Positions 7,511 through 15,954 of a stretch of DNA of 64,000 nucleotides are shown piece after piece. Made by a program: the position numbers and the translations under genes. How positions within the stretch are numbered: the stretch's first letter is position 1; every line of letters begins with the position of its first letter. The notes under the pieces were generated by a model that was not told where the DNA came from, made no database searches, and saw nothing but the letters and a program-made list of their open reading frames with translations. The DNA is taken from NCBI GenBank assembly GCA_963977135.1, contig CAXBNN010000004.1:186001-250000 (forward strand), read 5' to 3'. Source of the stretch: UBA2040 sp963977135 (GTDB lineage: Bacteria; Bacteroidota; Bacteroidia; Flavobacteriales_D; Crocinitomicaceae).

Positions 7511-9455
7511 GAGAGTATAATACGTCTTCGTGTACTATGATTGGATGTTTTTTCTCAAGTTCTGTTAACCATTCTTTCTCAAGATAATTCTGATAATCAG
7601 AAGTTGCAGCACCTTTACATTCACTCAATTCTTTCATTCCTGCAGGAATTATTTCAGCGACTTTAACAACATAGTATTTTCCATCAAACTCGTAAGGCTT
7701 ATTCACGCCTTTACTTAAATCACGACCTTTAAAGAAAGCCGTTTCATCCACTTCATATTTATTTGTTCGAACCTTTAAATTTAGTTCACTGTCTTTATTG
7801 ATTTTGTCGATAACATGTTTTGAATTAATAGTATCGTTTAAAATCATCTTGTGCACTTGATTGGCAATGTTTTCATCTAAACATTCGTATACCATGGCAT
7901 CATAACGCACATCCCATTTGTAATTTTGACGATTTGCTTCAAAATAATTTGCTAGTCCCGCAGAATCCTTCATGGCTTTACTCCAAACTTTATCTGTCAT
8001 TACTTCATACAAAAGAATTCCATCATGGTATTCTTGCATCAAGCTTTTGAAAGCTGGGTATTTTGATTCCAATTTTGACTCTTCGTAGCCAAGAATTCTA
8101 TCTTTCTCGTAGGCTTTGTATTTGTTTGAAACAATTCCGTCAAAAGATTCCTTTGGTGTTCCTCTGTAGTTTGATGCTAAATAATTAGCAAAGTCTTTTT
8201 GACGGTATTTTTGACCATCTAATTTAAACAATACCTTATCCGATTTTAATTTACTTGCATCCCATCTTCCAATGAAATAAGTTGAATCTAAATTATTCGC
8301 GAACCATTTTAATCTGCTTTTAGATTTTCCCTTATAATCATATTCATCTTTCAATTTACGAACAAATGAATCTTGTGTTTTTTTCGCTCTGTCATCACGA
8401 TTCACTTTTGCTTGCAATTCTTTCTTCATACTTTCAAAAGGGGCAAGAGGTGTGAGCTCTAATCGTTTAATTATATGCCATCCATAATCCGTTTGAATTG
8501 GATTAGTGAAATCACCGTCTTTAGTTAAAGCAAATGCTGCATCTTCAAAGTTCGTAACCATTCTGGTCGTTGTACCCGTTCCGAATAAAGGCAAAGCTCC
8601 ACCTTTGGAATTTGTGCTTGGGTCATCTGAAAACTGCTTTGCCAATGTTTCAAAATCCTCTCCATCAATAAGTTTTGTATGCAATTCATCAATTTTCCTT
8701 TTCGCATTTAATTGATCTTCTTCATCCGCATCTTTTGGAGAAGCAATCATAATGTGTGCTGCCGCCATCGTGCCTCTAGCTTTGCGCTTATCTGTCACAT
8801 AAATAAGATGATAACCAAATTTGGTGCGAACCGGAATTGAAACTTGTCCTACGGGTGTATTGTACGCCGCATCTTCAAAAGGACTTACCATTTGGAATGC
8901 TGTGAAATAACCTAAATCACCACCGTTTTGAGCAACTGAAGGGTCTTCAGAACCAGTTTTTCCTTTAGCAATCATTTCAAAATTGTCTCCAGCAAGGATT
9001 TGTTTTCTCAAAGCCATGATTCTAGCATATGCCCTAGCTGTATCTGCTGGGCTCGAATCTGGTTGAACACGAATTAATATATGAGAAGCTCTAATTTCAT
9101 TTTCCATTCTGTCATAAGCTTCTTTAACTAGATACTCGTTCATTTCTGAATCTGTAAGATATGGCGTAGACAATTGCGTTCGGTAGCCACTCAACTCTTT
9201 CTTCAATTTTGGAATAGTATCGTATCCTAGGGCTTCAGCTTCGGCAACTTTTAATTTGAATTTCTTAAACAAAACCATGTATTCATCTAAACTTGCCTTG
9301 TCGTATTTAGGCGCATTATTATTTTTCAAATAAATTTGAAGAAACTCTGATTTCGTAACGGTATGGTTGTCTATTTCAAGAATTACCGGATCCGTTTGAG
9401 CGCTAGCATTTAAATTGACTAAAAATAATAGTACGATTAGCTTGAATTTGTTCAT
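7500..9455 (-). CDS. Periplasmic peptidyl-prolyl isomerase with two parvulin domains (PpiC/PpiD-like)
   Basis: A 651-residue exported foldase. The start at 9455 gives a clean signal peptide ending at N-A-S-A-Q; an in-frame Met 12 codons upstream is not needed. After a helical N-terminal domain (about 20-110), two tandem parvulin domains are visible: about 115-225 (A-S-H-I-L-I-R-V, N-G-G-D-L-G-Y-F) and about 230-335 (A-A-H-I-M-I-A, K-G-G-A-L-P, Y-G-W-H-I-I). The C-terminal half (about 340-651) is a large region without a known motif, probably more substrate-binding surface. First gene of the run leading to moxR. A -7-like box lies at 9480-9487. Confidence 0.85.
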   Translation of the reverse strand: MNKFKLIVLLFLVNLNASAQTDPVILEIDNHTVTKSEFLQIYLKNNNAPKYDKASLDEYMVLFKKFKLKVAEAEALGYDTIPKLKKELSGYRTQLSTPYLTDSEMNEYLVKEAYDRMENEIRASHILIRVQPDSSPADTARAYARIMALRKQILAGDNFEMIAKGKTGSEDPSVAQNGGDLGYFTAFQMVSPFEDAAYNTPVGQVSIPVRTKFGYHLIYVTDKRKARGTMAAAHIMIASPKDADEEDQLNAKRKIDELHTKLIDGEDFETLAKQFSDDPSTNSKGGALPLFGTGTTTRMVTNFEDAAFALTKDGDFTNPIQTDYGWHIIKRLELTPLAPFESMKKELQAKVNRDDRAKKTQDSFVRKLKDEYDYKGKSKSRLKWFANNLDSTYFIGRWDASKLKSDKVLFKLDGQKYRQKDFANYLASNYRGTPKESFDGIVSNKYKAYEKDRILGYEESKLESKYPAFKSLMQEYHDGILLYEVMTDKVWSKAMKDSAGLANYFEANRQNYKWDVRYDAMVYECLDENIANQVHKMILNDTINSKHVIDKINKDSELNLKVRTNKYEVDETAFFKGRDLSKGVNKPYEFDGKYYVVKVAEIIPAGMKELSECKGAATSDYQNYLEKEWLTELEKKHPIIVHEDVLYSLGK

Positions 9456-9479
9456 TTTATATAATTTGATTTTGGAGGT

Positions 9480-9487
9480 CAAAAATA
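9480..9487 (-). promoter_or_regulatory. Candidate -7 box for the parvulin operon
   Basis: On the minus strand the bases read TATTTTTG, matching the Bacteroidota -7 consensus TAnnTTTG, 24 bases before the start at 9455. No TTG at the usual distance upstream, so only half of the promoter is recognisable. Confidence 0.4.
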
Positions 9488-9836
9488 GCAAAATTCAGTT
9501 CAATCTCATTGGTTCCAGCATATAATGTTGGTTATTTTTTTGTGTTTTTTATAATTTTTTAAACTTATATGAAAAAGATGTTTATCCTTTAAATGTTTAA
9601 TAAGTTATCGCTAATCCTTTACTTTTTTTGCTTTTTAAATCTAAGAAGGTTGATACTACCGATACAAAGTGCACTTATCAGTTTTCTTGATTGAAAAATG
9701 AATATTTAAACTGCCAGCTGTATTCAGCCAACTGGGAGTAGGTATTTGAAAGAAAAAAAGATTGAATTAACTATATAATAGCATTTTTCGTCATTTTGAA
9801 CAGAACAAATTTTATTTTGGATATTTCTTAAAACAA
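9488..9836. other. Intergenic region without a recognisable gene
   Basis: Together with its flanks this is the only gene-free stretch of more than 300 bases (9456-9883). It is very AT-rich, with stops in all frames. One imperfect hairpin is visible at 9714-9735 (CCAGCTG, loop TATT, CAG, four unpaired bases, CTGG). No tRNA-like or known riboswitch fold was recognised. Confidence 0.5.
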
Positions 9837-9865
9837 AAAAGCCGTTTAAATAATAAACGGCTTTT
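9837..9865. terminator. Rho-independent terminator of guaB (bidirectional hairpin)
   Basis: A perfect stem AAAAGCCGTTTA (9837-9848) and TAAACGGCTTTT (9854-9865) with a five-base loop AATAA. Read on the minus strand it lies just behind the guaB stop and is followed by a T-rich run. Confidence 0.85.
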
Positions 9866-9883
9866 AAGAAATATAATAGAATT

Positions 9884-11356
9884 CTATTTTATACTGTAAT
9901 TAGGTGCTTCCCGCGTAATCGTTACATCGTGTGGATGCGATTCGCGCATTCCTGCGAAAGTGATACGAACAAATTCTGAACCTTGAAGTTTTCCAATAGT
10001 AGGAGCGCCACAATAACCCATTCCTGCTCGAAGACCACCCATAATTTGATACATTACCTCATTTAGGTTTCCTCCGTAAGGAACTCTTCCAGATATTCCT
10101 TCAGGAACAAGTTTTTTAACGTCATCTTCTGCATCTTGGAAATAACGATCCTTAGAACCTTGTTGCATAGCTTCAACACTTCCCATTCCACGATAAGATT
10201 TGAATTTTCTTCCTTCAAATATAATCGTTTCGCCTGGTGACTCTTCAACACCCGCAAACATAGAGCCAACCATAACGATATCTGCTCCAGCTGCTATTGC
10301 TTTCACAATGTCACCTGTGTATCTAATTCCTCCATCTGCAATAACAGGAACACCGGTTCCTTGCAATGCTCTTGCTACATCATTAACGGCTGTAAGCTGA
10401 GGAACTCCTACACCAGCAATAACTCGTGTTGTACAGATTGAACCAGGTCCAATTCCTACTTTAACCGCATCCGCACCAGCATCTGCCAAATATTTTGCAG
10501 CTTCCGCAGATGCAACGTTACCTACAATTACTTCTAATTTTGGATGCTTAGCTTTTACTTCTTTCAGTTTGTCGACAACACCTACTGTATGTCCGTGAGC
10601 TGTATCAATAACGATTACATCAACTCCTGCTTCTACCAATGCATTTACTCTTTCTAGTGTATCTGGAGTGACACCAACAGCCGCTCCAACTCGTAAACGA
10701 CCGAAACTATCCTTACATGAAAGTGGATGTTGCTTTACTTTAATGATATCTCGATATGTAATTAAACCTACCAATCGATTTTTAGAATCGACAACTGGTA
10801 ATTTTTCAATTTTATTTTCTTGCAGAATTCCTTCTGCATCAGACAATTCAATATGATCGTTTGCGGTAATAAGATTTTCAGAAGTCATTACCTCTAAGAT
10901 TGGTCTTGAGAACACTTTCTCAAAACGTAAATCACGATTTGTAACAATTCCTTTTAAAATCCCATCCTCATCGACAACTGGAATACCTCCAATGCTGTGC
11001 TCTTTCATTATTGCTAAAGCATCGGAAACTACTGCTTTTTCGGATAAAGTAATTGGATCGATAATCATCCCACTTTCAGAACGTTTCACTTTACGAACTT
11101 CCATCGCTTGATCTTCAATCGACATGTTTTTATGCACGATTCCTAATCCACCTTGCTGAGCAATAGCAATTGCCAGTTTCGATTCTGTAACAGTGTCCAT
11201 CGCTGCAGAAATAATTGGGGTGTTTACGGAAATGTTCTTAGTTAAGCGACTCGACAAATTAACGTCTCTAGGCAGTACTTCCGAAAAGGCCGGCACTAAT
11301 AAGACATCGTCGTAGGTTAAACCTTCTCTAATTGTAGAAATATTTGATAATGACAT
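9884..11356 (-). CDS. guaB: Inosine-5'-monophosphate dehydrogenase
   Basis: A 490-residue IMP dehydrogenase, catalysing NAD-dependent conversion of IMP to XMP, the committed step to GMP. It has the family N terminus (G-L-T-Y-D-D-V-L-L-V-P), two CBS domains (about 95-215), the active-site loop G-P-G-S-I-C-T-T-R with the catalytic Cys, the D-G-G-I-R phosphate site, and the flap R-G-M-G-S. Full length. The ATG at 11356 gives M-S-L-S-N; an in-frame Met 13 codons upstream would lie only 9 bases behind a -7-like box at 11384-11391, so the shorter start is preferred. Monocistronic with its own terminator. guaA, the next step of the pathway, is in the same window at 58584. Confidence 0.97.
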   Translation of the reverse strand: MSLSNISTIREGLTYDDVLLVPAFSEVLPRDVNLSSRLTKNISVNTPIISAAMDTVTESKLAIAIAQQGGLGIVHKNMSIEDQAMEVRKVKRSESGMIIDPITLSEKAVVSDALAIMKEHSIGGIPVVDEDGILKGIVTNRDLRFEKVFSRPILEVMTSENLITANDHIELSDAEGILQENKIEKLPVVDSKNRLVGLITYRDIIKVKQHPLSCKDSFGRLRVGAAVGVTPDTLERVNALVEAGVDVIVIDTAHGHTVGVVDKLKEVKAKHPKLEVIVGNVASAEAAKYLADAGADAVKVGIGPGSICTTRVIAGVGVPQLTAVNDVARALQGTGVPVIADGGIRYTGDIVKAIAAGADIVMVGSMFAGVEESPGETIIFEGRKFKSYRGMGSVEAMQQGSKDRYFQDAEDDVKKLVPEGISGRVPYGGNLNEVMYQIMGGLRAGMGYCGAPTIGKLQGSEFVRITFAGMRESHPHDVTITREAPNYSIK

Positions 11357-11383
11357 GGAACCTATTTTGTAAATAAATTCCGA

Positions 11384-11391
11384 CAAATTTA
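11384..11391 (-). promoter_or_regulatory. Candidate guaB -7 box
   Basis: Minus strand reads TAAATTTG, matching TAnnTTTG, 27 bases before the guaB ATG. A -33 TTG is not evident. Confidence 0.4.
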
Positions 11392-11485
11392 GCACTAATT
11401 TCTCAGAAGAATGTTAGATTAACGTTTGTTTGTATATCAATTCAAGAAATAATCCCATTTTTGTAAATATAAAAAACCAGATTTC

Positions 11486-12142
11486 TTGAAGAATTATACC
11501 CAACAACATCGATATAGCAAGATGCTAATACTTGTGCTGACAGTGTTAATTTGCTTTAGTAATAACTCTTTTGCACAAAAAAAGGACAGTTTAATTCAAT
11601 TGTCAGGTGTAGTTGTTTCTGAAGATGATTTAGAACCATTACCTTATACGACCGTTTTCGATCGAACTATCAGACGAGGTGTTATCGCTGATTACTATGG
11701 CTATTTTTCTTTGGTCGTAACGGCAGGTGACACTTTACATTTTTCATTTTATGGTCATAAAACCTCTTCATTTATTGTTCCAGACACTTTATCTGAAAAC
11801 CGTTATAGTATAATTCACATGATGCAAAAAGATACAGTGAATTTACCGCAAGTAGATGTTTATCCATGGCCATCTAGAGAAGATTTTGCTCGCGCCTTTG
11901 TAGAAATGGAGCCATATGATGATGCTTTGAGAAGAGCACAACGTGAATTATCCGGAGAAAGTTTAGCATTTGCTGCGGCTAGAATACAAGTTGACGCAGG
12001 AACTGCTCAGAATTACGCTGCAAATGCAAGAAATACCAAACTATACACAGTAGGACAATTGCCAACCCTTGGGATTTTCAATCCATATTCTTGGGCCAAA
12101 TTTATCTCCGATTGGAAAAATGGCGATCTAAAAAGAGAGTAG
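11486..12142 (+). CDS. Exported protein with carboxypeptidase-regulatory-like (CarboxypepD_reg) domain
   Basis: A 218-residue exported protein. The signal peptide ends at N-N-S-F-A-Q. Residues 38-110 match the CarboxypepD_reg-like beta-sandwich seen in Bacteroidota ('L-S-G-V-V-V-S-E-D-D', 'P-L-P-Y-T-T-V', 'G-Y-F-S-L-V-V', 'F-Y-G-H-K'), ending with 'L-P-Q-V-D-V-Y-P-W-P'. The C-terminal 90 residues are helical and unassigned. The TTG at 11486 is used because it supplies the positively charged start of the signal peptide; an ATG at 11522 (19-residue signal without charge) is the alternative. No operon partner: the next gene is on the other strand. Function unknown; envelope location is likely. 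Confidence 0.7.
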   Translation: MKNYTQQHRYSKMLILVLTVLICFSNNSFAQKKDSLIQLSGVVVSEDDLEPLPYTTVFDRTIRRGVIADYYGYFSLVVTAGDTLHFSFYGHKTSSFIVPDTLSENRYSIIHMMQKDTVNLPQVDVYPWPSREDFARAFVEMEPYDDALRRAQRELSGESLAFAAARIQVDAGTAQNYAANARNTKLYTVGQLPTLGIFNPYSWAKFISDWKNGDLKRE

Positions 12143-12186
12143 GGTGACAATCATGAAATTTGATTGACAAAAATGATATTTTACGT

Positions 12187-12618
12187 TTACCAATAAAGAA
12201 TTTTTGATCTCGTAATTGAAGAGGAATTTTCGTAATAATCCACTCGACAAGACCCTGGGCCTCCTTGACTGCCAACTCCAAGCTCGAAAAACATAGTGAC
12301 AGAACTAATTCCTGTTTCGTCAGTATAAAACTCTTGAGTAACACCAGAATAATCACTTATCTGCCAATTTTTGTCACTTCCTAATGAATAAAACCAAATC
12401 GCGCTTGTTGTAGACAAATTTGTTAATACAATTTTTAATTTGGCCTTCTTTCCTAGGGATGCCGACATTGTGTAGGCTTCCCCTGAAATTAAAGTCGTCG
12501 ATTCATCTATTTGTAAAATGTTAGAACTAAAATTGTCATACGTTATAGCCTTGTTCTTTTTACAACCTACGGAAAGTGAAAGGAAAAGAAAAAAATATAA
12601 TATTCGTAGTGATTTCAT
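12187..12618 (-). CDS. Small lipoprotein of unknown function
   Basis: A 143-residue lipoprotein: signal ending S-V-G-C at residue 19 followed by K-K-N-K, the basic start common in this phylum. The mature part is short beta-strand-rich sequence with a G-G-P-G-S-C-R-V-D-Y-Y strand near the end, suggesting a small sandwich fold. No family recognised. It lies alone between a convergent plus-strand gene (44-base gap) and the terminator of the HD gene, so it is probably transcribed by itself. Confidence 0.65.
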   Translation of the reverse strand: MKSLRILYFFLFLSLSVGCKKNKAITYDNFSSNILQIDESTTLISGEAYTMSASLGKKAKLKIVLTNLSTTSAIWFYSLGSDKNWQISDYSGVTQEFYTDETGISSVTMFFELGVGSQGGPGSCRVDYYENSSSITRSKILYW

Positions 12619-12645
12619 TGTGCTTTAATTTTGATGTCAACGATT

Positions 12646-12677
12646 TAAAACTCAACTATTTTATCAGTTGAGTTTAT
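12646..12677 (-). terminator. Terminator of the HD phosphohydrolase gene
   Basis: Perfect ten-base stem AAACTCAACT (12648-12657) and AGTTGAGTTT (12666-12675) with an eight-base loop, 30 bases behind the stop of the minus-strand HD gene; a short U run follows on that strand. Confidence 0.75.
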
Positions 12678-12704
12678 TCTTAATTAAAAGAGTTAATTTT
12701 TACA

Positions 12705-13943
12705 CTATGTCGGATAGCACAGGCAATACTTCTCAACAGGATTGGCCAGGGCGGAGATATTTAAATTATCCGATGCTTTTGACAAATCAATTATCTCACC
12801 CGACTTCATTTTTAAATTTATATTTTCCTTTCCGTGATTGTACGCGCTATTTGTAAGCTTTTGCGAATAAACATAATATGCTGAATCTTCAAAGCTAATC
12901 TTCCATTTCTCAACTAGGTCTTTTCTTTCTTGAAGTATTCTTTCGGCAGAAAACGGTTCCTTCGAGATTTCAATTTTCAACAAATCTCTATTCACCAACC
13001 TTCGTGATAAATCAGAAAGTATCAAATCTGGACTTTCTTTCCAGACCTTAATCGCTCCAAGAATATCGAAATCATCTAGGTTAGCAAAATGATCCAAAAC
13101 AATTGGGTTGGTTTTAAAATCCTCAAGACCAATTTTGTTTTTAAGGAAGAATTGAAGCGATGGACTAGCAAATAAATCTTGACCAGATTCCACTAATTTT
13201 TTAGCTCTTCTAAGTAAATGGATTAACATTAACTCAGCGGACACAACTGTCTTATGCAGATATACTTGCCAATACATTAATCGTCTAGCAACTATGAATT
13301 TTTCCACCGAATAAATTCCTTTTTCCTCTAAGACTAGTTGTCCATCATGAACATTCAACATTTCGATTATTCGTTCACTGCCAATTATTCCTTCACTTAC
13401 ACCAGTATAGAAACTATCTCTGTTCAAATAATCTAATCGATCCATATCCAATTGACTTGATACTAACTGATGTAGAAAGGGTTTTTCATATTTGTTTTGA
13501 AAAATAGCAAGACTTAAATCTAATTTTCCGGAGAAACTTTTCCCAAGCGCATGAATGAACATACTAGAAATTTCCTCATGACTCACGCCATTTACGATAT
13601 CGTACTCTAATGTGTGTGAAAAAGGGCCATGACCAATGTCGTGCAACAAAATAGCACATAGTACGGCGTGTTCTTCCTCTGCTGTAATTTCGTGCCCTTT
13701 CCGACGTATTACTTGTATTGCTGTGTACATCAAATGCATAGCGCCTAAGGCATGATGAAAACGTGTATGCAAAGCGCCAGGATATACTAAATCTGTTAGC
13801 CCCAATTGCTTGATTCTTCTCAGTCTCTGGAAGTATGGATGCTGAATTATATCGAAAATTATTTCGTTTGGAATTGAAATAAAACCGTATACTGGGTCGT
13901 TAAAGATTTTCTTTTTGTTATTTCGGCTGAGATTCGGTCGCAA
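12705..13943 (-). CDS. HD-domain phosphohydrolase (SAMHD1/dGTPase-like family)
   Basis: A 412-residue metal-dependent phosphohydrolase. The HD signature is complete: H-T-R-F-H-H near residue 60, then L-L-H-D-I-G-H-G-P-F-S-H about 45 residues on, and a later conserved D (S-S-Q-L-D-M-D-R-L-D-Y). This architecture is that of the widespread SAMHD1-like bacterial proteins, expected to act on nucleoside triphosphates; the true substrate is unknown. The start is a TTG at 13943: a longer frame from a TTG at 13997 is possible, but a good promoter (TTG, 17 bases, TACTTTTG) lies at 13997-13970, so transcription should begin after that codon. Divergent from porX. Confidence 0.85.
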   Translation of the reverse strand: MRPNLSRNNKKKIFNDPVYGFISIPNEIIFDIIQHPYFQRLRRIKQLGLTDLVYPGALHTRFHHALGAMHLMYTAIQVIRRKGHEITAEEEHAVLCAILLHDIGHGPFSHTLEYDIVNGVSHEEISSMFIHALGKSFSGKLDLSLAIFQNKYEKPFLHQLVSSQLDMDRLDYLNRDSFYTGVSEGIIGSERIIEMLNVHDGQLVLEEKGIYSVEKFIVARRLMYWQVYLHKTVVSAELMLIHLLRRAKKLVESGQDLFASPSLQFFLKNKIGLEDFKTNPIVLDHFANLDDFDILGAIKVWKESPDLILSDLSRRLVNRDLLKIEISKEPFSAERILQERKDLVEKWKISFEDSAYYVYSQKLTNSAYNHGKENINLKMKSGEIIDLSKASDNLNISALANPVEKYCLCYPT

Positions 13944-13969
13944 ATGAATATTTTTATCGTTATATCCAC

Positions 13970-13997
13970 CAAAAGTAAAAAATAAACCAGTATGCAA
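13970..13997 (-). promoter_or_regulatory. Promoter of the HD gene, overlapping the porX start codon
   Basis: On the minus strand: TTG (13997-13995), 17 bases, TACTTTTG (13977-13970), a good match to the Bacteroidota -33/-7 promoter. The -33 element lies within the first two codons of porX (ATG at 13992-13994, next codon 13995-13997). Confidence 0.6.
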
Positions 13998-15533
13998 GTT
14001 AAAATCCTATGGGCAGATGATGAAATCGATATGTTGAAAGCTCACATTTTGTTCCTCGAAGGAAAAGGTTACTCAGTTTCAACCGTGAACAATGGAGCCG
14101 ATGCAGTGGATATGAACAAAGTAGAAAACTTCGATATTATCTTTTTAGATGAAAACATGCCCGGAATCTCTGGTTTAGAAGCACTATCGAGAATAAAGGA
14201 GGATAAACCCTCAATTCCAATCGTAATGATTACTAAAAGTGAGGAAGAGCATATAATGGAGGAAGCAATTGGCAATAAGATTGCTGATTATTTGATAAAA
14301 CCAGTGAATCCGAATCAAATTCTCTTGACTATCAAGAAAAATCTCGATAAAAGCAAATTGGTTTCGCAAACAACGAACGCCAATTATCAGCAGGAATTCA
14401 GACAGTTAGGCATGCAGTTAAACAGTCGAATGGATGCTGAAGAATGGAAAGATTTGTATCAGAAATTAGTTTATTGGGAGCTTGAGTTAGAGAAAATCGA
14501 GGATGCTGGCATGCGTGAAATTCTCGAGATGCAGAAAAAAGAAGCCAATACCCAGTTTTCACGACTAATTGAAGATAATTATGAAGACTGGATTGCAGGT
14601 GATGAAGATGCACCATTATTCTTACATCAAGTTTTTAAAGAAAAAGTTGCCCCAATCGTTAAAAACGAAAAAGTTTGCTTGCTCGTTATTGATAATTTAA
14701 GATTTGATCAATGGAAGGTTTTGAAACCTATGCTAGAAAAACAATTTCATGTTGCTAAAGAAGAAATTGCTTATTCAATTTTGCCAACAGCAACCCAATA
14801 TGCTCGAAATGCATTTTTTGCTGGTTTGATGCCATCAGATATTGCTCAGAAATACCCAAAATATTGGGTGGGAGAGAATGAGGATGGAAGCAAGAACAAA
14901 TTTGAGGCAGAATTGATGGAGACTCAATTGACTCGTTTGGGTATGAATTTGAAATGGAGCTACAATAAAATAACAAATTATGAAGCTGGTAAAAAGCTTG
15001 CTGAATCCTTCCATCAGTTGAAAGACAATCAAATGAACATCATCGTATATAATTTCGTAGATATGCTTTCTCATGCAAGAACTGAAAGTGAAATGATACG
15101 CGAATTAGCTGATGATGAGGCTGCATACCGTTCGTTGACAGTTTCCTGGTTTGAACACTCGCCTTTACAAGAAATAATAAAAAAGGTTGCTGAGTCAAAA
15201 ACGAAGTTGATAATCACCACGGATCACGGAACTGTTAAAGTTGGAAACCCTGTGAAAATAGTAGGAGAGAGAAGTACCAATACAAACCTCCGCTATAAAG
15301 TAGGACGTAATTTATCGTACAATAACAAAGAAGTTTTCTCAGCGCAACCGAATGATGTTCGCCTTCCCGGTGGAAAAATGTCTAGCGAATATGTTTTTGC
15401 TCTGGAAAATGATTTTTTCGTTTACCCAAACAACTACAATCATTTCGTGAAATATTATCAGAACACTTTCCAGCACGGTGGAATTTCATTGGAAGAAATA
15501 TTAATACCCTACATAGAGCTAGATGCCAAGTAA
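13992..15533 (+). CDS. porX: PorX: response regulator with PglZ phosphodiesterase domain, T9SS regulator
   Basis: A 513-residue two-domain protein. Residues 1-120 form a CheY receiver: acidic D9-D10, phospho-acceptor D53 (F-L-D-E-N-M-P-G), T81 and K103 (Y-L-I-K-P) are all present. A helical linker leads to a PglZ (alkaline phosphatase-like) domain from about residue 200, with L-L-V-I-D-N-L-R-F-D-Q-W, the threonine motif L-P-T-A-T-Q-Y-A-R and the metal motif T-T-D-H-G-T. This is the exact architecture of PorX, which with sensor PorY controls type IX secretion and has zinc-dependent phosphodiesterase activity on nucleotides. No PorY gene is in the window. Its end overlaps tsaE by 11 bases. Confidence 0.93.
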   Translation: MQVKILWADDEIDMLKAHILFLEGKGYSVSTVNNGADAVDMNKVENFDIIFLDENMPGISGLEALSRIKEDKPSIPIVMITKSEEEHIMEEAIGNKIADYLIKPVNPNQILLTIKKNLDKSKLVSQTTNANYQQEFRQLGMQLNSRMDAEEWKDLYQKLVYWELELEKIEDAGMREILEMQKKEANTQFSRLIEDNYEDWIAGDEDAPLFLHQVFKEKVAPIVKNEKVCLLVIDNLRFDQWKVLKPMLEKQFHVAKEEIAYSILPTATQYARNAFFAGLMPSDIAQKYPKYWVGENEDGSKNKFEAELMETQLTRLGMNLKWSYNKITNYEAGKKLAESFHQLKDNQMNIIVYNFVDMLSHARTESEMIRELADDEAAYRSLTVSWFEHSPLQEIIKKVAESKTKLIITTDHGTVKVGNPVKIVGERSTNTNLRYKVGRNLSYNNKEVFSAQPNDVRLPGGKMSSEYVFALENDFFVYPNNYNHFVKYYQNTFQHGGISLEEILIPYIELDAK

Positions 15534-15954
15534 GATTGATATTGAAATAAGAGAAATTTCAGAATTACAATTAGTTGCAAAACAAATCATTAAAGATTGT
15601 TATCAAGCCAAAGTTTGGGCAATAGAAGGTGAAATGGGTGTTGGTAAAACAACATTAATTCAAATCATCCTCTCGCAATTAGGTATTGAAGACCTCGAGG
15701 GTTCACCAACCTATTCATTGGTAAATGAATATATAGCAAAAGATGGAAGGGAAGTATTTCATTTTGACTTATATCGAATTGAGGATCAGGAAGAAGCATT
15801 CAACATCGGAATTGAAGAAATGATCTATAGCGAAGGTTTGTCTATCATTGAATGGCCAGAAATTGTAAAAGATCTCTTTCCAATAGAAACAGTTTGGTTA
15901 AAACTAAGTATCTTAGACGATGGTAAAACAAGGTTGCTTAGCTATCAAATATGA
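15523..15954 (+). CDS. tsaE: tRNA threonylcarbamoyladenosine biosynthesis ATPase TsaE (YjeE)
   Basis: A 143-residue P-loop protein of normal TsaE length. Walker A is G-E-M-G-V-G-K-T-T (residues 36-44); the family motifs S-P-T-Y-S-L-V-N-E-Y and F-H-F-D-L-Y-R follow, then I-I-E-W-P. TsaE works with TsaB and TsaD in making t6A37 in tRNAs that read ANN codons. It starts 11 bases inside porX and its stop shares four bases (ATGA) with the next start, so it is translationally coupled on both sides. A housekeeping gene within a T9SS-regulator operon. Confidence 0.95.
   Translation: MPSKIDIEIREISELQLVAKQIIKDCYQAKVWAIEGEMGVGKTTLIQIILSQLGIEDLEGSPTYSLVNEYIAKDGREVFHFDLYRIEDQEEAFNIGIEEMIYSEGLSIIEWPEIVKDLFPIETVWLKLSILDDGKTRLLSYQI

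Noticed and set aside
9714..9735. Small RNA or riboswitch hairpin in the guaB-foldase gap
   Set aside because: The stem is short and interrupted, there is no matching terminator next to it, and no known fold is recognised; kept only as a remark.
13944..13997. Longer HD protein starting at the TTG at 13997
   Set aside because: That TTG fits as the -33 element of a good promoter whose -7 box is at 13977-13970, so the codon should not be transcribed.
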